From: Embleya sp042956465
Lineage (GTDB): Bacteria > Actinomycetota > Actinomycetes > Streptomycetales > Streptomycetaceae
Direction of reading: 5' to 3'
DNA length: 64,000 nucleotides
NCBI RefSeq assembly: GCF_042956465.1
Contig: NZ_JBIBGL010000023.1
Span: forward strand, 1 to 64,000
The notes under the pieces are model-generated. The model ran no database searches. It saw nothing but the letters and a program-made list of their open reading frames with translations, and was not told the DNA's origin. Of this stretch, positions 1 to 8,288 are shown piece after piece (the stretch's first letter is position 1; the number at the start of each line of letters is the position of its first letter). The position numbers were made by a program, and so were the translations under genes.

Positions 1-78
1 CCCTCCCCCGGGGCGGCGGCCGGCAACAGCCACGCCACCCCGGCACCAAAATCCCGCCAACCACCACCGCCACGGTGA

Positions 79-107
79 GGGGCCCCCCGCCGCAGGGGGG
101 GGCCCCC
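79..107. terminator. GC-rich hairpin downstream of the rhodanese gene
   Basis: A run of G and C folds back on itself (four G, six C, a GCCGCA loop, then eight G and five C). It lies just past the stop of the leftward rhodanese gene and may end its transcript. There is no T-run, so this is only a probable terminator. Bases 1-78 are C-rich and hold no gene I can support. Confidence 0.4.
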
Positions 108-163
108 TTCCGCGTGCCGGCGGGAGTCGCCGGTCGGGTCCGTGGGCCGGCCGGGGTCGCCGG

Positions 164-490
164 TCAGGCGGATTCGGTCGGGAGGCCGGCGGCGGTCCAG
201 TCCTCGATGCCCTCGGCGTACTTGCGGACGTTGCTGTAGCCCAGGTGGGTGAGGTGGTCGGCGACCTGGCCGCTGTTGGGGCAGGCGGGGTTGGAGCAGT
301 ACGTGACGATCGCCGCGTCGCGATCGGGCAGCAGGGTCGGGGCGAGCGTGTCCACCTCGTCCCGGACCAGGGCGAGCGCGCCGGGCAGGTGCTGCTTGGC
401 CCAGTACTCGCCGCCGAGCGCGTCGACGACGGTGACGGTGCCGGCGGCGATCTCGGCGCGCAGTTCGTCCCGGGTGATCAGTGCGGTCAT
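164..490 (-). CDS. Single-domain rhodanese-like protein
   Basis: A 108-residue single rhodanese domain, the usual size for a cytosolic sulfurtransferase of this kind. The active-site loop is visible around residues 64-73 (YCSNPACPNS): Cys65 would carry the persulfide and Cys70 is a second nearby cysteine. There is no signal peptide or membrane segment. It is divergent from a TetR regulator at 534, and two near-identical palindromes lie in the gap and at the regulator's start, so the regulator probably represses it. The sulfur acceptor and physiological role are not visible. Family assignment is secure; substrate is unknown. Confidence 0.9.
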   Translation of the reverse strand: MTALITRDELRAEIAAGTVTVVDALGGEYWAKQHLPGALALVRDEVDTLAPTLLPDRDAAIVTYCSNPACPNSGQVADHLTHLGYSNVRKYAEGIEDWTAAGLPTESA

Positions 491-516
491 GGTGGTGCCT
501 CCATCGTGACGAGAAT

Positions 517-567
517 CGGACTATAGTCCGGTTGTGGCTCACGACGACATTAACGGACCGCAGTCCG
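517..567. promoter_or_regulatory. Paired palindromic operators for the TetR regulator
   Basis: Two 14-bp palindromes share both arms. Site 1 at 517-530 is CGGACTATAGTCCG (perfect). Site 2 at 554-567 is CGGACCGCAGTCCG (same arms, different centre). Their starts are 37 bp apart. Site 1 is in the divergent promoter gap and site 2 lies inside the first codons of the regulator. This fits autoregulation and co-regulation by a TetR dimer; protein binding is inferred. Confidence 0.6.
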
Positions 568-1172
568 GTTCCGCAATCCATCTGGACCTGCTCCGCACCC
601 CACCCCCCAGGGAACGCGCCGACGCGGCCCGCAACCGCGCGGCGGTACTCGAGGCCGCCGCGAGGCTGTTCGCCGAACACGGGGTGGCGGCGGTATCGAT
701 GGACCAGGTGGCGGCGGCAGCCGGCGTCGGCAAGGGCACCCTCTTTCGCCGCTTCGGCGACAAATCGGGCCTGGCCACGGCGCTTCTCGACACCCGAGAG
801 CGCGCACTGCAAGAGGCGATCCTGCACGGCCCACCACCCCTGGGCCCGGGAGCACCGGCGGACGAACGCCTCACCGCATTCGTCGACGCCTATTTCGACT
901 ACCTACTGGAGCACCTGGACCTGATCCGCATGTCGGAGACGTCCTCCCCCGGCGCCCGCCACCGCATCGGCGCCTACCGCTTCTGGCACCGCCATGTGAC
1001 GATCCTGCTGGACGACGCGACGACGCCGGACCCGGACCACGCGGCACACGCGCTCCTGGCATCCCTGGCGGCCGAACACGTCACCGCCCTGCTCCCGGAG
1101 CTGGGCCCGGAACGGATCCGCGCGGGCGTACTCCGCCTGGCCCGCGCCGTGGCGCGCCCCGAGCCCGGCTGA
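534..1172 (+). CDS. TetR/AcrR family transcriptional regulator
   Basis: A 212-residue TetR-type repressor. After about 30 variable residues, the N-terminal helix-turn-helix region is clear at roughly residues 33-85 (RNRAAVLEAAARLFAEHG, then GVGKGTLFRRFGDK). The rest is a helical ligand-binding domain with no ligand prediction possible. The GTG at 534 is the first in-frame start after the perfect palindrome. The likely target is itself plus the divergent rhodanese, judged from the operators at 517-530 and 554-567. Expression may therefore respond to a sulfur- or thiol-related signal, which is a guess from the neighbour alone. Confidence 0.9.
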   Translation: MAHDDINGPQSGSAIHLDLLRTPPPRERADAARNRAAVLEAAARLFAEHGVAAVSMDQVAAAAGVGKGTLFRRFGDKSGLATALLDTRERALQEAILHGPPPLGPGAPADERLTAFVDAYFDYLLEHLDLIRMSETSSPGARHRIGAYRFWHRHVTILLDDATTPDPDHAAHALLASLAAEHVTALLPELGPERIRAGVLRLARAVARPEPG

Positions 1173-1229
1173 GGCGCCGACCGATGCCGCGTTTCGGTCA
1201 TCGCGCGACGGCCCCGGAGGGCCGATACC

Positions 1230-1883
1230 TCAGCGGCCGACCGCCGTTGCGGAGTGCGCCCGCCAACTCTCCTCGTACGGGATCCGCGTGCCCGGCGTGT
1301 GGCCCGCGTCGAGGTGCGCGAGCAGAGCCTCGACGTAGAGGTTCTTCCCGTCCGTACGCATCGGGGCGATCTTCGCGCCGGAGAACTTCCGGACGATGCT
1401 CGCGTCGGCGTCCGTCCACAGGCGGTCGGCGGCGAGCGCCAAACGGTCGAGGAGGTACTCGAACGTGGCGTGGGAGAAATGCAGTTCCGACCCGCCGGGC
1501 GGTTCGAGGGTGGGGTGAGCCGTGAAACCGCGCAGCTTGACCAGCGCGTCCGCCTCGGGGATGGCCTCACCCTCCTCGCCCGTCTCCAGGTTCTCCAGAT
1601 GGTTCAGCCCGTTGCGCAACCGCTGCGTGACGCCCTGCTCGGTGCGCTCCGACACACACCGCCCGACGAGTTCGGCACCGTTCAGCGACAGCGACGCGGC
1701 GGCGAGATACTGCCCGTGGCTCACCAACATCCCCGCCGACGCGATGAATTCGCGCAGCACACCGGCGGTGTACAGGTACTTGCAGCCGTACGGCGGTATC
1801 CCGTACCGCACGGAGACCGGCGCCCAGACCTCGGCCTCACCCCGCGGCAGCGCGTGCCGGGTACGGCGAATCGATGACTTCAT
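1230..1883 (-). CDS. Hypothetical helical protein, possible HEPN-like fold
   Basis: A 217-residue protein I do not recognise. It is soluble and mostly helical by composition. A stretch near residues 115-135 reads LRGFTAHPT, which contains an Arg-X4-His pattern like the catalytic motif of HEPN ribonucleases; surrounding helices (SLSLNGAELVGRCVSERT before it, FEYLLDRLALAADRLW after it) are compatible with that fold, but this is speculative. The ATG at 1883 lacks a strong ribosome site; a GTG two codons upstream (1889) is an alternative. It has no obvious operon partner, being followed on the same strand only by the MFS gene's end 87 bp upstream. Confidence 0.55.
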   Translation of the reverse strand: MKSSIRRTRHALPRGEAEVWAPVSVRYGIPPYGCKYLYTAGVLREFIASAGMLVSHGQYLAAASLSLNGAELVGRCVSERTEQGVTQRLRNGLNHLENLETGEEGEAIPEADALVKLRGFTAHPTLEPPGGSELHFSHATFEYLLDRLALAADRLWTDADASIVRKFSGAKIAPMRTDGKNLYVEALLAHLDAGHTPGTRIPYEESWRAHSATAVGR

Positions 1884-1970
1884 GGCCACATGGGTACCGG
1901 TGCCGGCAATCCCCCGACAACCGGATTTCCCCGCCGGAGCAGCCCGATCGACCACGCCCGGGGAGCCGGC

Positions 1971-3203
1971 TCAATCGCCCGTCGGGTTCGTGGTTCGGGT
2001 GGTGGGCGAGGTCGGGTGTGCCGTCGGGTCGGTCAGGCGGTGGCGCAGGAGGGTGGGTGCCGCAGTCAGTGACGCCAACAAGGTTCCTGCGCCGGCCAGT
2101 TGGAGTGCGCCGGCGCCGCCGAGTGAGGTTGCGACCGGGCCTGCGAGTGCCGTGCCGGTCAGGTTCGCGCCGTTGAGGGCCGCGCTGGAGGAGGCGAAGG
2201 CGCGGCCTCGCGTCTCGCGTGGGACACGGGCATGGATCAGGTTGCGGATGGCGAGGTTCTGTAGCGCGTTGGCCACGCCCGTGATGACGAACGCGGCGAA
2301 GGCGAATACGGGCACGGTCGAGCTCACGAACAGGGCGGCGCCCATCGTCGTCCCGGCCCCGGCCAGGACCCGGGGTTGCCAGGTCAACGGAATGCGCGTG
2401 GCCAGGAACGCCGCGGCGAGGAGCATCCCGAGGGTGTGTGCGGTGACCAGCCAGCCGTACCCGGCATCCGAGGCGCCCAGGTCGTCCCGGATGTAGAAGA
2501 CCCGCGCCACATTCATCATTGCGGTGAACACGACGGCGGTGGCCAACGCCGGAATCGCCACTCGCAGCAACCGATCGCCCCCGAGCACGTCCACCCCTTG
2601 CCGCACCTGGCCGAGCCACCCGAGTCGGGCGTCGCCGGCCGCCGGCTCCCGGCGGATCCGCAGTACGAGGAACACTCCTGCCACCACCGCGAAAGACCCC
2701 GCGTTGCCCAGCAGAACGGCCCGATGACCGACCCCGACAACCAACAGCCCGGCCAGAGCCGGCCCCGCGACATTGCCGACCGAACGAAACGTCTCCAGGC
2801 GCGCGAACCCTCGTGTCGTGTCCGCATCGCCCACGATCTCCGGTACGAGCAGTTGCAGGGTCGGCGAAACCACCGCAAGGCCCGCACCCAGCAGCACCAG
2901 AAGCACGATGGTGGCCACCACGTCCGTGGTGAGCGCCAACCCGAGCGCGACCACCGCCTGGAACCCGGTCACCGCCACGACCAGCCGACCGCTCTCGACC
3001 CGGTCGAGCAACGGGCCCGCCAACGGCCCGACCACCACGAGCGGCAGCACACTCGCGATCACCAGCGCCGAGATCACCGCCCCGGACCGCCCCTGATCGT
3101 GTAATCGCAGGGTCAACACGACCATCGCCATCTGGTCCCCCATCGAGGACAACCCGTAGGCGGCGGCCACCACGGAGAGCACGACATTCGGATTCCGGCG
3201 CAT
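1971..3203 (-). CDS. MFS transporter, EntS/macrolide-efflux type
   Basis: A 410-residue major facilitator protein with about 12 hydrophobic segments. It starts MRRNPNVVLSVVAAAYGLSS, and the first cytoplasmic loop carries the MFS-like signature GPLAGPLLDRVESGR. Architecture resembles the MFS_3 group (enterobactin exporter EntS, macrolide efflux). The ATG at 3203 was chosen because the longer reading frame upstream is low-complexity Arg/Pro. Substrate cannot be told from sequence. It is divergent from gnd with a 188-bp gap. Confidence 0.85.
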   Translation of the reverse strand: MRRNPNVVLSVVAAAYGLSSMGDQMAMVVLTLRLHDQGRSGAVISALVIASVLPLVVVGPLAGPLLDRVESGRLVVAVTGFQAVVALGLALTTDVVATIVLLVLLGAGLAVVSPTLQLLVPEIVGDADTTRGFARLETFRSVGNVAGPALAGLLVVGVGHRAVLLGNAGSFAVVAGVFLVLRIRREPAAGDARLGWLGQVRQGVDVLGGDRLLRVAIPALATAVVFTAMMNVARVFYIRDDLGASDAGYGWLVTAHTLGMLLAAAFLATRIPLTWQPRVLAGAGTTMGAALFVSSTVPVFAFAAFVITGVANALQNLAIRNLIHARVPRETRGRAFASSSAALNGANLTGTALAGPVATSLGGAGALQLAGAGTLLASLTAAPTLLRHRLTDPTAHPTSPTTRTTNPTGD

Positions 3204-3391
3204 CCGGCGATGCTGCCGGCCACGGGGCGTCCGGGCACGGCCGGCGTGTTGCGGGCGGGGGATTGACGCCGGGCGCGGACGATGTTGTCGCAGTGATCGC
3301 ACAAGTCGGTCATGGATCGGATTCGCCGTCTCGACGGTCGCCCCGGTCCCTCCTCTCCGGATGCCCGGACAGACAGCAGGAGTTGACGAAG

Positions 3392-4828
3392 ATGGCGGAG
3401 CGAGCTCGGATCGGTGTCACCGGACTGGCCGTGATGGGGCGCAACCTGGCCCGCAACTTTGCCCGGCACGGCCACACCGTCGCCGTGCACAATCGCACCT
3501 CGGCCAAGACCCGTGCGCTGGTCGAGGAATTCGGTGGCGAGGGCACCTTCCTACCCGCCGATACGGCCGAGGAGTTCGTGGCGCTACTGGAGCCGCCGCG
3601 GCGGCTGGTGATCATGGTCAAGGCGGGGGCACCCACCGACGCGGTGATCGACGAGTTCGCCGCGCTTCTCGAACCCGGCGACATGATCGTCGACGGCGGC
3701 AACGCGCACTTCGCCGACACCCGCCGCCGCGAGGCCGCGCTGCGCGAGCGCGGCATCCACTTCGTCGGCACCGGGATCTCCGGCGGCGAGGAGGGCGCCC
3801 TGCTCGGCCCGAGCATCATGCCCGGCGGCTCCCCCGAGTCCTACGCCGCGCTCGGCCCGATCCTGGAGGACATCGCCGCGAAGGTGGACGGCGTGCCGTG
3901 TTGCGCGCACATGGGCCCGGACGGCGCCGGTCACTTCGTCAAGATGGTGCACAACGGCATCGAGTACGCGGACATGCAGCTGATCGCCGAGGCATACGAC
4001 CTGCTCGATCGCGCGCTGGGGATGCAACCCGCGCAGATCGCCGAGGTGTTCAAGACCTGGAACACCGGCCGGCTGGAGTCCTACCTGATCGAGATCACCG
4101 CCGAGGTGCTCGCACACACCGACGCGGCCGGTGGCAGGCCGTTCGTCGACGTGGTCCAGGACCGGGCCGAGCAGAAGGGCACCGGCCGCTGGACCGTGCA
4201 GACCGCCCTCGACCTGGGGGTTCCGGTCAGCGGCATCGCCGAGGCGGTGTTCGCCCGGTCCCTGTCCGGCCACGCCGACCTGCGCGCGGCGGCGCAGGGT
4301 CTGCCCGGACCGACCCGCAACACGCTCGAGGGGGAGGACGCGGACCGCTTCGCCGACGACGTCGAGCAGGCGCTGTACGCGTCCAAGATCGTGGCCTACG
4401 CGCAGGGCATCCACCAGATCGAGGCCGGCAGTGCCGAATACGACTGGTCGATCGACCCGGGTACGGTCGCCGAGATCTGGCGCGGCGGCTGCATCATCCG
4501 CGCCCGCTTCCTGAACCGGATCCGGGAGGCGTACGACGCCGACCGCAAGCCCGACTCGTTGCTGACCGCCGACTACTTCCGGAACGCGATCGGCGGCGCC
4601 CAGGAGGCCTGGCGTCGGGTGGTGGCCACCGCCGCCGAACTGGGCATCCCCACCCCCGGCTTCGCCGCCGCGTTGTCCTACTACGACGGCCTGCGCTCGC
4701 CGCGGCTGCCGGCCGCCCTGATCCAGGGCCAACGGGACTTCTTCGGCGCGCACACCTACCGCCGAGTGGACCGCGAGGGCTCCTTCCACACCGAGTGGTC
4801 CGGCGACCGTACGGAACACGAGGTCTGA
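3392..4828 (+). CDS. gnd: 6-phosphogluconate dehydrogenase, decarboxylating
   Basis: Oxidises 6-phosphogluconate to ribulose 5-phosphate plus CO2, making NADPH in the pentose phosphate pathway. The 478-residue length is normal for the long family. The N-terminal Rossmann motif is GLAVMG (11-16); the catalytic region HFVKMVHNGIEY holds Lys184 and Glu191, the general base and acid of the family. The C-terminal tail (SFHTEWSGDR) closes over the active site in known enzymes. The ATG at 3392 is preceded by a CAGGAG ribosome site; the in-frame codons upstream are not convincing protein. A strong hairpin follows at 4897. Confidence 0.97.
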   Translation: MAERARIGVTGLAVMGRNLARNFARHGHTVAVHNRTSAKTRALVEEFGGEGTFLPADTAEEFVALLEPPRRLVIMVKAGAPTDAVIDEFAALLEPGDMIVDGGNAHFADTRRREAALRERGIHFVGTGISGGEEGALLGPSIMPGGSPESYAALGPILEDIAAKVDGVPCCAHMGPDGAGHFVKMVHNGIEYADMQLIAEAYDLLDRALGMQPAQIAEVFKTWNTGRLESYLIEITAEVLAHTDAAGGRPFVDVVQDRAEQKGTGRWTVQTALDLGVPVSGIAEAVFARSLSGHADLRAAAQGLPGPTRNTLEGEDADRFADDVEQALYASKIVAYAQGIHQIEAGSAEYDWSIDPGTVAEIWRGGCIIRARFLNRIREAYDADRKPDSLLTADYFRNAIGGAQEAWRRVVATAAELGIPTPGFAAALSYYDGLRSPRLPAALIQGQRDFFGAHTYRRVDREGSFHTEWSGDRTEHEV

Positions 4829-4896
4829 CCGAGGGCCATCCCGAAGGCCACGAGTCACCGGCCGCCCGCCACCGACCACAACCCGCCGTCCGCCGT

Positions 4897-4927
4897 CCGG
4901 CAGGGACCACAGCTCGGTCCCTGCCGG
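4897..4927 (+). terminator. Perfect hairpin after gnd
   Basis: Twelve-base perfect arms (CCGGCAGGGACC and its complement) around a 7-base loop, 68 bp past the gnd stop. It has no T-tract, as is common in actinomycetes. The remaining bases to 5016 are CGGCCC-rich low complexity. Confidence 0.65.
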
Positions 4928-5016
4928 CCCGGCTCACTCCGGCCCGGCCCGGCGCGGCCCACCCCGGCCCATCCCGCCCGGCCCGATCCACACCGGCCCG
5001 CCCGATCCGCCCCGCC

Positions 5017-5586
5017 TCACTCCCACCGCCCCGCCAGCAGCCGGGTCATCGCGCCCGTCAACGACCCGCGCAACTGCCGGCGCACCGGCGGTGTCAGGTG
5101 CCGCAACCACAGATGCGCCGCCCGATCGCCCATCAGCCCCACACACAGCAGCGGATCCTCGAACAGGAACGCCGGCGCATGCCAGTTCATGCACGCGTTC
5201 GGATCGGGGTCCACAGCCGGCACCCGCCGGATGCCGACCGCGGCCAGCCCGGTGGCGCACAACAGACAACAACCGCTCCCGAGAGCGGCTCCGGGCTCGG
5301 CGAACTCGCCTGTCTCCAAAGGCAGTCCGAGCATCCGGGCCTGCTGGAGGCAATCCATCTCGGCGTGCAGCCCGCGCTTGGGCGAGCCCTCGAAGATCCG
5401 CCGGCCGAAGCTCATCACGCACTCCGCGTCGGGCTTGGCCGGCACCGCCCGCCCGAACGTCTCGACCCGCCCCTCGGCGACCCGCACCCACCCCACCCAG
5501 TCACCGGCGATCTTCGGCACGATCATCTCCGCGGGGGGCGTCTGCACCCGGCCGCCGGAAACCTTCGGACAGTACTCGCAGTGCAT
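5017..5586 (-). CDS. Diverged cytidine-deaminase-fold protein, function unknown
   Basis: A 189-residue protein with the two zinc-site motifs of the cytidine/nucleotide deaminase fold in the right order. HAE at 74-76 would supply the zinc His and catalytic Glu, and a CxxC at 107-110 (CCLLCATGLAAVGIRRV) resembles the family's PCxxC helix, including the following A-x-x-x-G-I-x-x-V pattern. The usual Pro before the first Cys is replaced by Cys. An extra Cys pair lies at the N-terminus (MHCEYC). It may be an active zinc deaminase on an unknown substrate. Reading the motifs as deaminase is inference from pattern; I do not recognise the family. No operon partner is visible. Confidence 0.65.
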   Translation of the reverse strand: MHCEYCPKVSGGRVQTPPAEMIVPKIAGDWVGWVRVAEGRVETFGRAVPAKPDAECVMSFGRRIFEGSPKRGLHAEMDCLQQARMLGLPLETGEFAEPGAALGSGCCLLCATGLAAVGIRRVPAVDPDPNACMNWHAPAFLFEDPLLCVGLMGDRAAHLWLRHLTPPVRRQLRGSLTGAMTRLLAGRWE

Positions 5587-5683
5587 GGCGCCTCCCCAGG
5601 GACGACATGCCGCAAGCTAGCGTGCGCGGGGTCGGGCCCGCCAGCACAAGACCGGCCGAAAACCACCGGAAAATCACCACTTG

Positions 5684-5767
5684 TGCGGCCGAAGGGACTC
5701 GAACCCTCATATCCTCTCGGACGGCAGGACCTAAACCTGCTGCGTCAACCAATTGCGCCACGGCCGC
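5684..5767 (-). tRNA. tRNA-Leu (anticodon UAG)
   Basis: An 84-nt class II tRNA. Acceptor arms GCGGCCG/CGGCCGC pair perfectly with discriminator A; the D-arm, a GCAGG/CCTGC anticodon stem with loop TTTAGGT (anticodon TAG), a long variable arm (CGTCCGAGAGGATAT) and the T-arm GGTTCGAGTCC are all present. The long variable arm and the UAG anticodon make it leucine-specific for CUA and, by wobble, CUG. The 3' CCA is not encoded. It is an isolated tRNA between two unrelated genes. Confidence 0.96.
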
Positions 5768-5934
5768 GCGACCGACCTGCGCGACAACGCCCCGAGGTCG
5801 ACCACGCTTCATGCTAGTGCCCGCCGCATCGGGCGGCCGGCACATATCCCCCCGCGACCAACCATCCGGCCGAGCCCGCGCCGCCTGCCGAGCCGGTACC
5901 GCCGCCGACACCCGGGCGCCCCGACGCGCACCGC

Positions 5935-6534
5935 TCAGCGAATCAGCCGCCCGGTCGCCCGCCGCGCCATCGCCAACGCGCTCTCCCGAGTCGTCCCCCC
6001 GAGCCCGAGCACCGTGCGCGTACTCAGCCCCTCCAGCAGCGCGAGCAACTCCGACGCGACCGCTTCCGGGTCGTCGATCAGCAGTACGTCCCGGTCCGCG
6101 CCCCGGACCAGGATCGTGACCAGGTCGGCCTGCCAGCCGAGGTCGATCTCGTCCTGTGCCACCCGTAGTTCCGCGTTGCCGGCCGTCCTGGCCCAAAGCT
6201 CCAACCACAACATCCAGCGCGGATCGCGCGGGCCGACCGGCAGGTAAAGGTCCAGGAACAGGTCCAGCTTGCGGTCCGCCGCGACCCGGCGCGCGAGCAG
6301 TCGGGCGCGCTCCTCGCCCAGCCGGTCCTCGCTCCAGCGCAGCGCGGCCAGCAGCAGCTGATCCTTGCTGCCGAAGTAGTACAGGATGTGCCCGCCGCTG
6401 GTGCCCAGGCGCTCCGCGAGGCCGGACATCGTCAGCTTGGCCAAGCCGTGCTCGGCGATCGCCGCGATGGCCTCCTCGAGCATCCGGTCCTGGGCGATCC
6501 GACCGTCGCTCCGCCTCGTGGCCACCACCGACAC
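5935..6534 (-). CDS. TetR family regulator of the adjacent permease operon
   Basis: A 199-residue TetR-type regulator. The HTH region spans roughly residues 13-60 (MLEEAIAAIAEHGLAKLTM, then GTSGGHILYYFGSKDQL), and the C-terminal part resembles the BetI-like group. The GTG at 6534 gives the shortest sensible N-terminus; the longer open frame upstream is not protein-like. It is divergent from the NCS1 permease at 6767, and the gap carries three related palindromes, so it likely represses the permease-amidohydrolase unit and possibly itself. The ligand is presumably the permease substrate or its breakdown product. Confidence 0.9.
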   Translation of the reverse strand: MSVVATRRSDGRIAQDRMLEEAIAAIAEHGLAKLTMSGLAERLGTSGGHILYYFGSKDQLLLAALRWSEDRLGEERARLLARRVAADRKLDLFLDLYLPVGPRDPRWMLWLELWARTAGNAELRVAQDEIDLGWQADLVTILVRGADRDVLLIDDPEAVASELLALLEGLSTRTVLGLGGTTRESALAMARRATGRLIR

Positions 6535-6603
6535 CCGCCTTTCGACCGCGCGGCCGACCCGCTCGCGCAAGGGCTCGACCCTATCCCGCCGGTGACGGAT
6601 ACC

Positions 6604-6708
6604 TTGAACGACAGTCAAATTCTGGTGGGGTTCGCCACGAACTCTTGACACCCTCCCCACCCACAGCGCACCTTGAGTGGCGTTCAAAGTTCTTGAATGC
6701 CATTCAAG
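6604..6708. promoter_or_regulatory. Three related palindromes in the TetR/permease promoter gap
   Basis: A perfect 17-bp palindrome CTTGAATGCCATTCAAG lies at 6692-6708. Imperfect copies are TTGAGTGGCGTTCAA at 6673-6687 and TTGAACGACAGTCAA at 6604-6618. All share TTGA at one end and TCAA at the other with a 7-base centre. Placement between the divergent TetR and permease starts points to operators of that TetR protein. Confidence 0.6.
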
Positions 6709-6766
6709 CTTCCGGTCCGGTCTCACGTCCTCGAAGCCGAGCCGCACACCACGAAGAGGAGGTCCG

Positions 6767-8215
6767 GTGACCCTGCCCCGCACGGACTCCACAGGCGACA
6801 CCGCGAGCGCCGGCCCGAGCGTCACCCCGCCCGGCTTCGGTACGGGGGTCGCCTCCGACGAGCTCTTCCAGGTGGAGACCCACGGCATCGACCCGATCCC
6901 GGACGACGAACGGCACGGCAGCGCCAAGGACGTCTTCTGGCTCTGGTTCGGCTCGAACCTGTCGTTCACGTTCGTCATCAACGGCACCCTCGCGGTGATG
7001 TTCGGCCTGTCCTTCTGGGCCGCCATCGCCGTGGTCGTGGTCACCGGCCTGTCGTTCTTCGCCGTCGGCGCGCTCGGCTTCGCGGGTGTCCGCACCGGCA
7101 CCGCGACCCTGGTGATCTCGCGCGCCGCGTTCGGCGTACACGGGAACTTCCCGGCCGGCCTGCTCAACTGGGTCGTCGGAATCGGCTACACGATTCTCAA
7201 CACCGTCGTCGGCACCTTCGCCCTCGAAGGACTGTTCGCCAAGCTCGGCTGGGCCGGCGGCGACCTCGCCCGGGTGGTCGCGCTCGCGATCACCCTCTCG
7301 CTCACCTTCGCCGTCGCGATGTGGGGGCACGCCACCGTGCAGGCCGCCGAACGCTGGATGGCCTACGTACTGGGCATCGGCTTCGGCCTGCTGATCCTGT
7401 TCGTGGTCCCGGGCCTGGAGACCGGAGCGGCGCCGGAGACCTCGAACACCTTCCACGCGATCTCGCTCGCCGTGCTCGTCCTGGTCGCCGGTCCGATCTC
7501 CTACCTGCCGATGCCCTCGGACTACACCCGCTACCTGCCCCGGGACACCTCGCTGCGCTCGATCACCCTGTGGGGCGCGGCCGGCGGGATGCTCTCCTCG
7601 GTGCTGCTCGGCGTGGTCGGCGTGGCCGCGGCCACCCAGGCGGACATGACCGACCCGGTGGCCGGGGTCGCCGACCTGGTGCCGGACTGGTTCGAGGCGC
7701 TGTTCCTGCTGCTCGTGGTGGGCGGCTCGATCACCAACTCGATCCTGACCCTGTACTCCTCCAGCCTGAACCTCCAGGTGCTCGGCATCCCCTGGTCGCG
7801 CTCCAGGGGCATCCTGGTCAGCACCGCGTTCATCCTGGTCGGCTCGTTGTGGGCGCTGTTCAACGGCAACTTCACCGACAACCTGACCAGCTTCCTGTCC
7901 GTGCTCGTGGTGGTGTTCGCGCCGTGGGGCGGGGTGTTCATCGCGGACACGCTGATGCGCCGCTGCCGCTACGACGCCGACGGCCTGCACGACATGCGCG
8001 GCGGCGCCTACTGGTACCGCAACGGCTTCCATCCCGCCGGGATGATCGCGCTCGGCGCCGGCATCGTCTTCGCGTGCCTGACCGCCGAGTCCGCGCTGTG
8101 GACCGGCGCGCTGGTGGAGACCTTCGACGGCGACTTCACCCTGCTCGGCGCGGTCGTCTCGGGCGTCCTGTACTGGCTGCTCGCCCGCCGCGAACCGCAG
8201 TTCGCCGAGCACTGA
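6767..8215 (+). CDS. NCS1-family nucleobase:cation symporter
   Basis: A 482-residue integral membrane protein with about 12 transmembrane segments, belonging to the purine-cytosine permease group (CodB, allantoin and hydantoin permeases). The family motif around SRAAFGVHGN is clear, as is PMPSDYTRYLP in the middle of the protein. The GTG at 6767 was chosen because GAAGAGGAGG lies 5 bases upstream; starting earlier would put the operator inside the gene. It imports a purine, pyrimidine, hydantoin or similar ring compound. The amidohydrolase 73 bp downstream is likely co-transcribed and may act on the imported compound. Confidence 0.92.
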   Translation: MTLPRTDSTGDTASAGPSVTPPGFGTGVASDELFQVETHGIDPIPDDERHGSAKDVFWLWFGSNLSFTFVINGTLAVMFGLSFWAAIAVVVVTGLSFFAVGALGFAGVRTGTATLVISRAAFGVHGNFPAGLLNWVVGIGYTILNTVVGTFALEGLFAKLGWAGGDLARVVALAITLSLTFAVAMWGHATVQAAERWMAYVLGIGFGLLILFVVPGLETGAAPETSNTFHAISLAVLVLVAGPISYLPMPSDYTRYLPRDTSLRSITLWGAAGGMLSSVLLGVVGVAAATQADMTDPVAGVADLVPDWFEALFLLLVVGGSITNSILTLYSSSLNLQVLGIPWSRSRGILVSTAFILVGSLWALFNGNFTDNLTSFLSVLVVVFAPWGGVFIADTLMRRCRYDADGLHDMRGGAYWYRNGFHPAGMIALGAGIVFACLTAESALWTGALVETFDGDFTLLGAVVSGVLYWLLARREPQFAEH

Positions 8216-8288
8216 CCCACACCACCGATCACCCCAGGCCCCCCGGCCCACCCCCGCACCACGTTTCCGCACCACCCCTGGAGTCACC

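Noticed and set aside
4494..5491. Long Arg/Gly-rich frames between gnd and the deaminase-fold gene
   Set aside because: They are shadows of the real genes and of the CGGCCC-rich spacer, without family motifs.
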